Below, one piece after another: positions 41,861 to 51,094 of a DNA stretch of 64,000 bases (within the stretch, counting starts at the first letter, position 1; each line of letters starts with the position of its first letter). The notes below the pieces were generated by a model, which had not been told where the DNA came from, did not search any database, and saw only the letters and a list, made by a program, of their open reading frames with translations. This DNA comes from Acinetobacter harbinensis (GTDB lineage: Bacteria > Pseudomonadota > Gammaproteobacteria > Pseudomonadales > Moraxellaceae), in the NCBI RefSeq assembly GCF_000816495.1, contig NZ_JXBK01000001.1, positions 1,163,400 through 1,227,399 of the forward strand, in the 5' to 3' direction. The translations under genes were made by a program, and so were the position numbers.

Positions 41861-44287
41861 TTAATGACGCGCCGCTTTGCCTTCTTCAATTGGTTTAACA
41901 ATTGGATTTTTAGGCAATGGTTTTGGGCTTTCAACCAATGCCATCGGCAAGATATCGTCGATACTTTTCACGGCTTTAATTTCGAGACCTGCTTTCACAT
42001 TGTCTGGAATTTCCACCAAGTCACGAACATTTTCTTGCGGGATAAACACCAATTTAATACCACCGCGATGGGCAGCCAAAAGTTTTTCTTTTAAGCCGCC
42101 GATGCGCATAGCACGACCACCCAAATTGGTTTCACCCGTCATGGCAATATCAGCACGAATTGGAATGCCGGTAAAAGCAGAGACCAAAGCCGTGGTTAAT
42201 GCCAAGCCTGCTGAAGGACCATCTTTCGGTGTGGCGCCTTCAGGTAAATGCACGTGAATATCGGTTTCTTCAAATCGTGATGCTTCAATCCCGAGTGAAT
42301 CTGCACGTGTGCGTACCACAGTCATAGCGGCAGTAATTGATTCTTTCATTACATCACCAAGTGAACCGGTGGTAATGAATTTACCTTTGCCTTTTACTGC
42401 TGCAACTTCAATCGACAGTAACTCACCGCCTACTGATGTCCATGCCAAACCATTGACACGACCAACTTGTGCTTCTTCTTCGGCCATACCGAAGTCAAAT
42501 TTATGCACGCCCAAGTAATCCGATAAGTTCTCAGCTGTGACATCAATATGCAGATTTTTCGCTTTGCTGCTGACCGCTTCTTTAACCACTTTACGGGCAA
42601 TTTTGGACACTTCACGTTCTAAGCTACGCACACCGGCTTCACGCGTATAACGGCGCACGATGTCACGAATCGCTTCTTCGTGAATGGTCAATTCTTTGCC
42701 GCGTAATCCATTGTCTTTGATGGCTTTTGGCACCAAATAACGATCAGCGATATTGACCTTTTCTTCTTCGGTATAACCCGGCAGACGAATCACTTCCATA
42801 CGGTCCAATAGGGCTTCTGGAATATTCATGCTGTTGGCCGTACAGATAAACATCACTTCTGATAAGTCTAAATCAAGATCGAGATAATGATCATTGAACT
42901 TATTGTTTTGTGATGGATCTAATACTTCCAGCAAAGCCGAGGCAGGATCACCGCGGTAATCTTGTGCCATCTTGTCAATTTCATCGAGCAAGAACAACGG
43001 GTTTTTTACGCCAACTTTGGTTAAAGACTGCACCACTTTACCGGGCATCGCACCGATGTAGGTACGACGATGACCACGAATTTCGGCTTCATCACGGATA
43101 CCACCCAATGCCATACGCACAAACTCACGACCGGTGGCTTTGGCAATCGACTCACCCAGTGAGGTTTTACCGACCCCTGGAGGACCAACCAAGCACAGAA
43201 TCGGGCCTTTGAGTTTTTTCACGCGAGACTGTACTGCCAGATATTCGACAATACGTTCTTTGACTTCATCTAAACCATAGTGATCGGCATCGAGAATATC
43301 TTGCGCTTTGCTTAAGTTAATGCTGACTTTGCTGGCTTTGTTCCACGGCGTATCTAAAATCACTTCGATATAGTTACGCACCACCGCCGCTTCGCTTGAA
43401 GCAGGTTGCATGGCTTTTAACTTACGGAATTCAGCTTCAGCTTTTTTACGCACATGTTCCGGTAAATCGGCTTCTTCTAAACGACGTTCAATTTCAGCAA
43501 TATCATCTTCTGCGCCGCCGTTCATGTCAGAAAGTTCGCGCTGAATAACCTTCATTTTCTCATTGAGGAAATATTCGCGCTGATTTTTTTCCATTTGGCG
43601 TTTGACCGAGTCATGCAAAGTTTGTTCAATCTGTTGTTCTTCAGATTGTTGTAACAAATAGGTCATCAGTTCAGTCAAATGTGCTTCGAAGTCATCGTGT
43701 TCTAAAAACTTTTGTTTCACATCAATGTTCAGTGGAACGCGAGTAGCCACGAAAAACAACAGCTGCAATAGATCATCAATTTTATTGGCCGCAGTAATCA
43801 ACTCACGTGCATTACGTAATTTTGCTTCTGCGTATTGAGCGAATAAAGTCCGCAGTTCTTGCACGCGGGTTTCTTCAGAGTTCGCCTCAAGATTAACGGT
43901 CATCGGGCTCAGTTCATGTTCAGCGGATAAATATTCATCATTTTCGATGATTTTAACCAGTTTAGAACGATGCAAGCCTTCAATTAATACTTTGATGCAG
44001 TTTTCATCATTTTCATGATTCACAACTTGTACAATCTTAGCGACCGTACCGTATTGATATAAGTTGTCGTGATCAATTTCTTCTGTAAGAGAGTCTTGTT
44101 GTGCAACTACAAATACAAGATTGTCACTGTTACGAGCCACCTCTACTGCATTGATCGATTTTTCACGACCGACAAATAGCGCAATTTGCATGTGTGGGTA
44201 AACCACGACATCGCGTAACGCTAAAAGTGGTAGTACACTTGGAATGGGTGCATCTACGATTTCTTGATTCATGATAATTTCAGACAT
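41861..44287 (-). CDS. lon: Lon ATP-dependent protease
   Basis: A cytoplasmic AAA+ protease that degrades damaged and regulatory proteins. The 808 residues have an N-terminal LON substrate domain (LPLLALRDVVVYPHM), a coiled coil, an AAA+ module (Walker A GPPGVGKTS, Walker B FLLDEIDK) and the Ser-Lys protease domain. The nucleophile lies in PKDGPSAG and the Lys in GGLKEKLLAAHRGG. ATG 44287 follows AGGAG at a normal distance; a GTG two codons earlier overlaps the SD. Length is slightly above E. coli Lon (784). Confidence 0.98.
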   Translation of the reverse strand: MSEIIMNQEIVDAPIPSVLPLLALRDVVVYPHMQIALFVGREKSINAVEVARNSDNLVFVVAQQDSLTEEIDHDNLYQYGTVAKIVQVVNHENDENCIKVLIEGLHRSKLVKIIENDEYLSAEHELSPMTVNLEANSEETRVQELRTLFAQYAEAKLRNARELITAANKIDDLLQLLFFVATRVPLNIDVKQKFLEHDDFEAHLTELMTYLLQQSEEQQIEQTLHDSVKRQMEKNQREYFLNEKMKVIQRELSDMNGGAEDDIAEIERRLEEADLPEHVRKKAEAEFRKLKAMQPASSEAAVVRNYIEVILDTPWNKASKVSINLSKAQDILDADHYGLDEVKERIVEYLAVQSRVKKLKGPILCLVGPPGVGKTSLGESIAKATGREFVRMALGGIRDEAEIRGHRRTYIGAMPGKVVQSLTKVGVKNPLFLLDEIDKMAQDYRGDPASALLEVLDPSQNNKFNDHYLDLDLDLSEVMFICTANSMNIPEALLDRMEVIRLPGYTEEEKVNIADRYLVPKAIKDNGLRGKELTIHEEAIRDIVRRYTREAGVRSLEREVSKIARKVVKEAVSSKAKNLHIDVTAENLSDYLGVHKFDFGMAEEEAQVGRVNGLAWTSVGGELLSIEVAAVKGKGKFITTGSLGDVMKESITAAMTVVRTRADSLGIEASRFEETDIHVHLPEGATPKDGPSAGLALTTALVSAFTGIPIRADIAMTGETNLGGRAMRIGGLKEKLLAAHRGGIKLVFIPQENVRDLVEIPDNVKAGLEIKAVKSIDDILPMALVESPKPLPKNPIVKPIEEGKAARH

Positions 44288-44431
44288 GGGCACTCCTAGT
44301 GAGTAACAATGGTGTTGCCATGTTTTTATAGTGATGGGTATTTGAAAAAATACAAGGGTTACTACAATTAAAATCTATAATAAATGACTAAATATTTGAT
44401 TTTAAGATATTAGTTTTAAATAAAAAGCAGT

Positions 44432-45022
44432 TTAACGTGTGAAATGTAAAGATTTTGTGGGTGTGATTAGGCCGTCGAGCGCTTGATCCCAAGGTTTACG
44501 CGGTAAAGGATTGGTAACCAGTTGAAAGTCGTGCGCAATACCGAAACGTAGCGGGCGATGTTTTGCACTGGCCAAGGTTCGATCATAAAAACCACCGCCC
44601 ATGCCAATACGTGTACCGAGCAGATCACAGGCCAAGAGCGGTAAAATGAGTAAATCTAAATGCGACACATGCACACCACGAGAGGCCATGGGTTCTTGCA
44701 TACCCAAGGCATGATGAGAAAAACGTTGATTACGATATTGTCTTTGGCTGATTTTTACCCAGCGTAATTGCTGATTCATGGTGCAAATCATCGGCAAATA
44801 AACCTGCTTATGTTGTTTAAAACAATATTCAATGATTTGCCGCGTATGCACCTCACCAAAAGCATGTAGATAAATCCCAACTTTGTGTGCTTGCTGAAAT
44901 TTTTTGAGTCGAATCAGGCGCTGAAAAATCTGTTGTTGTGCGCGTTGATGCTCAAAGCCAGAAACAGATTTACGTTGTTGCTGTAATTGTTGTCGTAATT
45001 TTTTTAAATCCACTGACATCAC
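44432..45022 (-). CDS. 5-formyltetrahydrofolate cyclo-ligase (YgfA/Fau)
   Basis: Converts 5-formyl-THF back to methenyl-THF with ATP in the cytoplasm. The 196 residues have a basic helical N-terminus, the central LDLLILPLLACDLLGTRIGMGGGFYDRTL signature (substrate and ATP loop) and the C-terminal PWDQALDGLITPTKSL. GTG 45022 lies eight bases after AGGAA; ATG 45019 directly follows and is an equally likely start. It is unlinked to folD, which lies 30 kb away. Confidence 0.9.
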   Translation of the reverse strand: MMSVDLKKLRQQLQQQRKSVSGFEHQRAQQQIFQRLIRLKKFQQAHKVGIYLHAFGEVHTRQIIEYCFKQHKQVYLPMICTMNQQLRWVKISQRQYRNQRFSHHALGMQEPMASRGVHVSHLDLLILPLLACDLLGTRIGMGGGFYDRTLASAKHRPLRFGIAHDFQLVTNPLPRKPWDQALDGLITPTKSLHFTR

Positions 45023-45068
45023 GTGTTCTGTTCCTCAAAAATATCAGCCTATATTGCTTTAACTGAGT

Positions 45069-45449
45069 TTACCTGTTTTTAAGTTCTTTCAAAATTGGAC
45101 AGCCACTTTCATTGGAGGTTTTACATTCATCTAGCCATGTGGAGAGCCGTTTTTTAAAGCTATTGAGCTCTTGAATACGTTGATCAATTTTATCCAAACG
45201 CTGTTGAATGACATGCCGGACTTGTTCACGATCTTCCAGTTGCAATTGCAATAATTCCTGAATTTCACTCAGTTGTAAGCCTGCATCTTTGGCCTTTTGA
45301 ATAAAGTTTAAGGTTTCAATATCTTGCTGCGTATAATAGCGATAGCTTTGCTGGCTTTCTGGTACACGTATTAAGCCAATACGTTGATAATAACGAATGG
45401 TTTCAACATTAAGTTGGCAGTGCTGCGCAAGCTTGCCGATCGTGAACAT
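45069..45449 (-). CDS. MerR-family metal-responsive regulator (CueR-like)
   Basis: A 126-residue MerR-family activator: N-terminal winged helix (FTIGKLAQHCQLNVETIRYYQRIGLI), a dimerisation coiled coil and the metal loop with Cys109 and Cys117 (C-x7-C). That spacing, with no Cys at the residue 77-79 position of Hg/Zn sensors, resembles CueR, which binds Cu(I)/Ag(I). It sits 71 bases from the divergent P-type ATPase, its probable target, over the long-spacer promoter at 45466. ATG 45449 matches the family N-terminus; the 34 codons open upstream overlap the promoter. Confidence 0.88.
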   Translation of the reverse strand: MFTIGKLAQHCQLNVETIRYYQRIGLIRVPESQQSYRYYTQQDIETLNFIQKAKDAGLQLSEIQELLQLQLEDREQVRHVIQQRLDKIDQRIQELNSFKKRLSTWLDECKTSNESGCPILKELKNR

Positions 45450-45465
45450 AATTTTCCTAAATGAC

Positions 45466-45497
45466 TTGACTCTGTACCTAGCTACAGACTTTATGCT
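45466..45497 (+). promoter_or_regulatory. MerR-type long-spacer promoter of the metal ATPase
   Basis: -35 TTGACT (45466-45471), then a 19-20 base spacer holding the dyad TCTGTA-CCTAGC-TACAGA (45471-45488), then TTATGCT (-10 TATGCT at 45492-45497 or TTATGC at 45491). An over-long spacer with a central dyad is the hallmark of MerR-family activated promoters. Confidence 0.8.
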
Positions 45498-45520
45498 AGC
45501 ACAATCTAATAATAAATGAG

Positions 45521-48388
45521 ATGCGCCTGATGAATGAGCACCAAGAATCATGCTGCTGTACCCAACCCGATGCAGAACTAGCGCCGGTTCAGATTGATCC
45601 GGTCTGTGGGATGAGCGTCAGCGATTTATCTAAACCCAATATTGAATATCAAGGGCAGCGTTATTATTTTTGCGGTAAAGGCTGCTTGAATAAATTTCAA
45701 ACGCATTCTGAGGATTATCTAGCTGCTTTAAGGGCAAAAAAATCGGCTTGTGGCTGCGCCGTTAAAAAAAATCTAACTGAGAAAACCAGCGCATGTTGCG
45801 GTACTGAAAAGCAGCCAGCCAGTTTAAAATCATCCAGTGGTTGCAAGGCAAAGCAAACATCAAGCACAGCGCATGACGTGAGCGCTGCTGTTGATCCTGT
45901 TTGTGGTATGCAGGTCAAAACAGATACGCCGTATCACACGCAGGTTAAAGCTCAAGAGTATTATTTTTGTGGCAAAGGCTGTTTGGATAAATTTAAGCAA
46001 CAGCCTGAAGATTATTTACAAGGTACACAGCAGACAGATACTTGTTGCGCTGCGCCATCGCAAGCAATGGTCAAAAAATCGGCCTGTTGTGCGGCACAGT
46101 CACCGCAAAGTGCTTTAGCTCAAAGCGTAGTCGATCCAGTGTGTGGCATGTCGGTAGAGACCTCGACTCCGCTGAAAACCGATTATCAGAACCAGACTTA
46201 TTATTTTTGTAATCCGTCGTGCTTAGATAAATTTAAAGCCGATCCTGTAGCTTATTTAATTCCAATTGAGCAGCGCACTGTACCTGAGGGTGCCGCGGAT
46301 ATGGACTACACCTGTCCGATGGACCCTGAGATTGTACAAAAAGGGCCGGGAACATGTCCCATTTGCGGAATGGCGCTAGAGCCGATGCAACCAAGTTTAG
46401 ACGATGCTCCCAATCCTGAGTTGGTTGACTTTAGCCACCGATTTTGGCTGACATTGCCATTAAGCTTAATTGTATTTGTACTGGCGATGGGTTCACATAT
46501 TCATGCCTTTATTCCACAGCATATTCAACCGTGGATTGAACTGGTTTTAGCTATTCCTGTGGTGCTGTGGGCCGGTAAGCCGATTTTGGAGCGTTGTTGG
46601 ACCTCCTATAAAACGCGCAATTTAAATATGTGGAGTTTAATTGGTGTGGGGGTAATGGCGGCCTTTATTTATAGTGTCGTGGCCACTCTTTTTCCGGCAC
46701 TGATTCCAGTCGAAGCCAAAACAGGGCATGGCGTGGCAGTGTATTTTGAAGCGGCCTGTATGATTGTCTCCTTAAGTTTACTGGGGCAAATTTTGGAGCT
46801 AAAAGCACGGGCAAAAACGGCTGATTCGTTAAAGTCTTTACTGAAATTGCAACCGCATACGGCCAAGTTAATTCAAAATGAGCAAGTGATTGAAGTAGAC
46901 ATTGCCATGGTCAAGCAAGGTGATATTTTACAAATTTCATCCGGTGAGCAAATTCCGCTTGATGGAGTAGTGGTCGAAGGTAAAACCTACGTCGATGAAG
47001 CCATGATGACCGGCGAACCCGTACCCGTCAAAAAACAAGTGCAAGATTTGGTGATTGGCGGTACGGTTAATCAGCAAGGCAGTATTCGTATTCAAGCCAC
47101 AGCGGTGGGCGCCAATACCACCTTGGCGAAAATGATTCAAACCGTGGCTGAAGCACAGCGCTCTAAAGCGCCGCTACAACGCTTAGCAGATGTGTTTGCT
47201 AAATACTTTGTGGTCACGGTTTTAGCCATTAGTGTTTTGACCTTTATCGCATGGATGCTGTTTGGCGGTGCACAATTTGATTTGGCACTGATGTGTGCGG
47301 TCTCTGTATTAATTATTGCCTGTCCATGTGCATTAGGCTTGGCCACGCCGATGTCCGTGATGGCCACCACAGGTCGTGCTGCACAAAAAGGCGTACTGTT
47401 TAAAAATGCCGAAGCGATTGAAGCCTTAAGTAAAGTCACCACCTTAATTATTGATAAAACCGGTACTTTAACGGAAGGTAAGCCGAGCTTAAAAGAAATT
47501 AAATTACTGGCCAATTCGCTTGAGCAAGCTCAAGTCGAACAGTGGATTGCATCGCTTGAACAATATTCAACGCATCCGATTGCGCAGACATTGACCAAAT
47601 TGATTGCTGCCAATCAACTATTAGCAGTGACTGACTTTGAAGAGGTCACAGGCTTTGGGGTGAAAGGTCAGATTGATCAGCAGCCACTTTATGTCGGCAG
47701 TCAAAAATTGCTTGAGCAATTGAATTTAAAACTTGATGGCGCAACCCAAGTACAGCTAGATCGGCAACGGGCTGCGGGCAATGTGATCAGTTTTTTACTT
47801 AATGAGCAACAGGTCTTGGCGTATATTTCTATTCATGACGCCATTAAACACAATGCACAGCAAGTGATTCAGCAATTGCTGGCCGATGGCATTGAAGTGG
47901 TGATGGCCACCGGTGATCATATTCAAAATGCCAAGTTGGTGGCGGCTGAATTAGCTATTCCACAAGTCTATGGCAACTGTAGTCCGACAGAGAAATTAGA
48001 GATTGTTAAAAAATATCAAGCACAAGGGAAAATTGTGGCGATGGCCGGTGACGGCATTAATGATGCACCCGCACTGGCTCAGGCCAACATCGGCATTGCC
48101 ATGGGCAACGGCACGGACATTGCCAAGCAAACGGCACAAGTGACTTTGGTCAAAGGCGATATCCGCGGTGTAGCTGATGCAATTCATATGGCTCAACTTG
48201 GAGTGAAAAATATGAAGCAAAACTTAGCCTTTTCTTTTATTTATAATGGTTTGGGCGTACCCGTCGCTGCAGGCATATTTTATCCACTCACCGGTTTATT
48301 ACTCACGCCAATGTTTGCCGCCGTGGCGATGTCGTTAAGTTCACTGTCGGTGGTGATCAATGCTTTACGGTTACAAAAATCCAAATAG
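45521..48388 (+). CDS. Copper-type P1B ATPase with three N-terminal YHS domains
   Basis: A 955-residue heavy-metal exporter. The transport core has TGE (MMTGEPVPV), the membrane CPC (IIACPCALGLATP) typical of Cu(I)/Ag(I) pumps, the phosphorylated DKTGTLTEGKPS, a THP motif and GDGINDAPALAQANIGIAMG. The N-terminus is unusual: no HMA GMxCxxC domain but three YHS/TRASH-like domains (26-70, 125-168, 205-247), each opening DPVCGM and holding YYFC..C. Linkers carrying Cys pairs separate the first two from the next domain. A heavy-metal-binding segment YTCPMDPEI..CPICGMALEP (263-289) follows. It is presumed under control of the divergent CueR-like regulator. ATG 45530 is an alternative start. Confidence 0.93.
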   Translation: MRLMNEHQESCCCTQPDAELAPVQIDPVCGMSVSDLSKPNIEYQGQRYYFCGKGCLNKFQTHSEDYLAALRAKKSACGCAVKKNLTEKTSACCGTEKQPASLKSSSGCKAKQTSSTAHDVSAAVDPVCGMQVKTDTPYHTQVKAQEYYFCGKGCLDKFKQQPEDYLQGTQQTDTCCAAPSQAMVKKSACCAAQSPQSALAQSVVDPVCGMSVETSTPLKTDYQNQTYYFCNPSCLDKFKADPVAYLIPIEQRTVPEGAADMDYTCPMDPEIVQKGPGTCPICGMALEPMQPSLDDAPNPELVDFSHRFWLTLPLSLIVFVLAMGSHIHAFIPQHIQPWIELVLAIPVVLWAGKPILERCWTSYKTRNLNMWSLIGVGVMAAFIYSVVATLFPALIPVEAKTGHGVAVYFEAACMIVSLSLLGQILELKARAKTADSLKSLLKLQPHTAKLIQNEQVIEVDIAMVKQGDILQISSGEQIPLDGVVVEGKTYVDEAMMTGEPVPVKKQVQDLVIGGTVNQQGSIRIQATAVGANTTLAKMIQTVAEAQRSKAPLQRLADVFAKYFVVTVLAISVLTFIAWMLFGGAQFDLALMCAVSVLIIACPCALGLATPMSVMATTGRAAQKGVLFKNAEAIEALSKVTTLIIDKTGTLTEGKPSLKEIKLLANSLEQAQVEQWIASLEQYSTHPIAQTLTKLIAANQLLAVTDFEEVTGFGVKGQIDQQPLYVGSQKLLEQLNLKLDGATQVQLDRQRAAGNVISFLLNEQQVLAYISIHDAIKHNAQQVIQQLLADGIEVVMATGDHIQNAKLVAAELAIPQVYGNCSPTEKLEIVKKYQAQGKIVAMAGDGINDAPALAQANIGIAMGNGTDIAKQTAQVTLVKGDIRGVADAIHMAQLGVKNMKQNLAFSFIYNGLGVPVAAGIFYPLTGLLLTPMFAAVAMSLSSLSVVINALRLQKSK

Positions 48389-48954
48389 CGCATCCTGTTT
48401 GGACCATGAATTGCTTAACCTGAATCTGGCCGTTAATTTTTGAATGAACGGCTCAGATTCAGGTAAGACCAATTTCTAAGGCTCAATTTTTTAATTCATG
48501 TGGGTTCAATCTCTGCTTTTATACGCTACAGTGCTGAAGTTTCAGTGATGAATCAGGTGCGATCGATGCATAACATCATCGGGCGCACACGCAGGCCATT
48601 ACATCGTTATAGACAGTCTGATTTCAAATGTGTATTTAATCTTGCTCTGATAAAAATGTCCGCTACAGGGTTATATTTGATCGTTCGTTCAATTTAAGCG
48701 TTAAAAAATCATTTTTTTGTAAAGTGTCGTTAGCGCGCAACTGCCCTTTAATTTTAAAGCCTAGCTGAGAGAAGTAATTCAATTCCCTCACTATTTAGTT
48801 CTCGGTGAAGCATCCGCCCTCATCAAATTGAGCGTTTGTACGCAGTTTAAGCTTAGCCTGAAGCCATACTGGGCGTGAAAAGAAAGACATTCTGTGAAAA
48901 AATAAGCCGCTAACGACAAGATTTTTTTAAAATCGTTTAAATCAGGACGTATCA
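48389..48954. other. Long intergenic region before the porin gene
   Basis: About 566 bases without a convincing gene. It begins with a large stem-loop (listed separately). A 65-codon frame at 48500-48697 has poor composition and no SD. The last 250 bases presumably carry the promoter of the porin-like gene; the SD AGGA is at 48944-48947. Confidence 0.45.
48419..48463. repeat. Large stem-loop after the metal ATPase gene
   Basis: CCTGAATCTG-GCCGTT pairs with AACGGC-T-CAGATTCAGG, giving 16 base pairs with one bulged T and a 12-base loop. No T run follows, so it is not a standard terminator, though it may block exonucleases or terminate weakly. Confidence 0.7.
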
Positions 48955-50127
48955 ATGATTAGTGGCTATCGCAAAGTAGCAATGGGGTTATTTACAACCG
49001 GTATGACTGTGCCGGCAATCGCAGCAATCACCTTAGGCAATGCAGAAAGTTCAACAGGAGCGCTTACGGCCTCCGCCACATTACGCGCCAACTATCAAGA
49101 TCAGCATTATGGCGAGCCTTCAGACGATCAGAAGCTTCACTTTGATGTGGCAATTTTCAGTTTAGATTATGATTCGCCGGATTGGTTTGCCGCAACCCAA
49201 TACAATTGTTATCAATATGACACCTTGTGTGATTTTTCCACTTTGGTGTATGGCTACGTGGGCTATCATTTAAATGAAAGTGATCATTTCACCTTGGGTT
49301 TGCAACCGATTCCATTCGGTCCCGGACGTTTTTGGGACAGTAGTTTTTATGCCGGTATTAATAACACCATGGGCCTACAAGATGTCAATAATTTAGGGCT
49401 GAATTATCACCTGGAATTAGCGACTCAAACGCAAATAGATTTGGCTTACTTTGCTAAAGATGGCGGTAGTTATGTTGGCAGCAGCACAGACGCTGCACGT
49501 TATAGCGCCAATATGCTGACCTCGATAGATCCATTACACACCGATTTAAACGAAAAAAATATGTGGATGGCGCGTATTAACCAACCACTGAATTTTTTAA
49601 CGCATGAGGATTTAAAAGTTTCAGTCGGTGGCAGTTATTGGTGGTCGGAAATAGACAACAATAAAAATTCAGCCCAAGGCACAAGACAAGCTTGGGCGCT
49701 TTTTAACAGCATAAATTATAAGAATTTAGCAGTGTCGTTGACGGCCGGTCAGCTGAATATCAACAATAAAGATGCACTTAGTCCGTATGCGTCCACCTTC
49801 GGTTCATTTGAAAGTGAATATTTGCTGGCCAATCAAGGATATTTTTATACGTTCGATACGCATTACACCTTTAATAATGTCAAAGGCGCTCTAAATATTA
49901 CCCCGTATATGGTCTATAGCGGTTTTGATAAAACCCAAAAAGGCTTTGCCGATTCTATGCGACATATTGTGGGTGCAGCCTTTGATTATAAAAAATTCTC
50001 AGTTTATGCCGAATATGTAATGAGCAAGAATGATCCTTTCATTGGCGGAACAGCGGATTCCTTGGCTTTAGGCGATGACGGGCGCTGGAATACTTTGTTG
50101 AATCTGACTTTTATCTATAATTTTTAA
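48955..50127 (+). CDS. Outer-membrane porin-like protein
   Basis: A 390-residue exported beta-barrel protein: signal peptide (about 1-24), long runs of amphipathic strands with aromatic girdles (YGYVGYHL, WARIN-type repeats, YFYTFDTHYTF, FSVYAEYVMSK) and a terminal Phe (FIYNF) that signals barrel insertion. There is a motif GLQPIPFGPGRFWDSSFYAGINN near residue 118. It does not clearly match OprD, OmpA or DcaP; a carbohydrate- or anion-type porin is possible. It is followed after 79 bases by a MarC-family gene. Confidence 0.75.
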   Translation: MISGYRKVAMGLFTTGMTVPAIAAITLGNAESSTGALTASATLRANYQDQHYGEPSDDQKLHFDVAIFSLDYDSPDWFAATQYNCYQYDTLCDFSTLVYGYVGYHLNESDHFTLGLQPIPFGPGRFWDSSFYAGINNTMGLQDVNNLGLNYHLELATQTQIDLAYFAKDGGSYVGSSTDAARYSANMLTSIDPLHTDLNEKNMWMARINQPLNFLTHEDLKVSVGGSYWWSEIDNNKNSAQGTRQAWALFNSINYKNLAVSLTAGQLNINNKDALSPYASTFGSFESEYLLANQGYFYTFDTHYTFNNVKGALNITPYMVYSGFDKTQKGFADSMRHIVGAAFDYKKFSVYAEYVMSKNDPFIGGTADSLALGDDGRWNTLLNLTFIYNF

Positions 50128-50206
50128 AAACCTGCTGCATATTGGAAATGGCTGCTGATCGGTGGTTTGTTTTTTCATTCGCTTTAAGCACGTTTAAGGA
50201 AAATAA

Positions 50207-50824
50207 ATGACCTTCTCTCCTTATATCAACACCTTCGCTTTATTCTTTTCATTGCTGAATCCATTTTTGATGAGCATCTATATGATTGGTTTAATCCGGC
50301 ACACTGAAACCAAAGTGTTTAATAAAGGCTTAATTCAAGGCGGTTGCATTGCCTATCTGGTGTTTCTTCTCTTTGCTTGGGGTGGCGAGGCTATTTTTAG
50401 TAATTACTTAAATGTACGTTTTGAATCGTTTCAAATTTTTGGTGGTCTGATCTTTTTGGTGATTGGTTATCGCTATGTGTTTCAAGGTGCCGATACCATT
50501 GGCGAGATGCGCGGTGCGCCTGAACATTTGGCCGGTACGGTGGCGATGCCGTTTATGGTGGGGCCGGGTACCATCAGTGCTGCGGTGGTTACGGGAATGA
50601 GCATGTCAATTGGCGAGGCGGCCTTGGTGATTGCATTCACCATGTTTTTAACCTGTGGTATTTTAATTTTAATGAAGTTCTCGCATGACCATTTGCGTTA
50701 TAAGCATTCTAAATATATCGATCGTTATTTTGATATTGTGGGACGTTTATCGGCTTTATTGATTGGTACCATTGCCATTGATATGATTGTCACGGGCATT
50801 ACACGCTTAATTGCCAAGGCTTAA
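50207..50824 (+). CDS. MarC-family inner-membrane protein (YhgN-like)
   Basis: A 205-residue protein with six hydrophobic segments and the family signature MPFMVGPGTISAAVVTGM (about 114-131), plus FQIFGGLIFLVIGYR. MarC proteins were once linked to multiple antibiotic resistance and are sometimes annotated as amino-acid transporters (NAAT); neither role is firmly shown. AAGGA precedes ATG 50207. Confidence 0.87.
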   Translation: MTFSPYINTFALFFSLLNPFLMSIYMIGLIRHTETKVFNKGLIQGGCIAYLVFLLFAWGGEAIFSNYLNVRFESFQIFGGLIFLVIGYRYVFQGADTIGEMRGAPEHLAGTVAMPFMVGPGTISAAVVTGMSMSIGEAALVIAFTMFLTCGILILMKFSHDHLRYKHSKYIDRYFDIVGRLSALLIGTIAIDMIVTGITRLIAKA

Positions 50825-51094
50825 CGCCTATCAAGGTCAACCAGAATACGGGCTATCGCTTTACAGTACGCGCCAGTGAAAGAAGTGATTTTAAATTGCG
50901 GCTTATTGCCGATGCGATATTACACGGCGATATATCGCTCAGCCGCAGATCACAAAATCAAAAACAGCACAATTTTTTTGAGAATTTACTGTATAAACAA
51001 TAGACATATTATTTTTATAGCTTAAAAGCACAGCAAAATCAGCATAAAAAATCAATCTGAGCTTGTTGCTTGCTTTATCGCAAGGAAAAAATGA

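Noticed and set aside
42910..43212. A 100-codon antisense frame within lon
   Set aside because: Lon is complete and conserved here; the antisense product is His/Arg-rich noise.
48500..48697. A 65-codon frame between the metal ATPase and porin genes
   Set aside because: No ribosome-binding site, no domain, non-coding-like composition.
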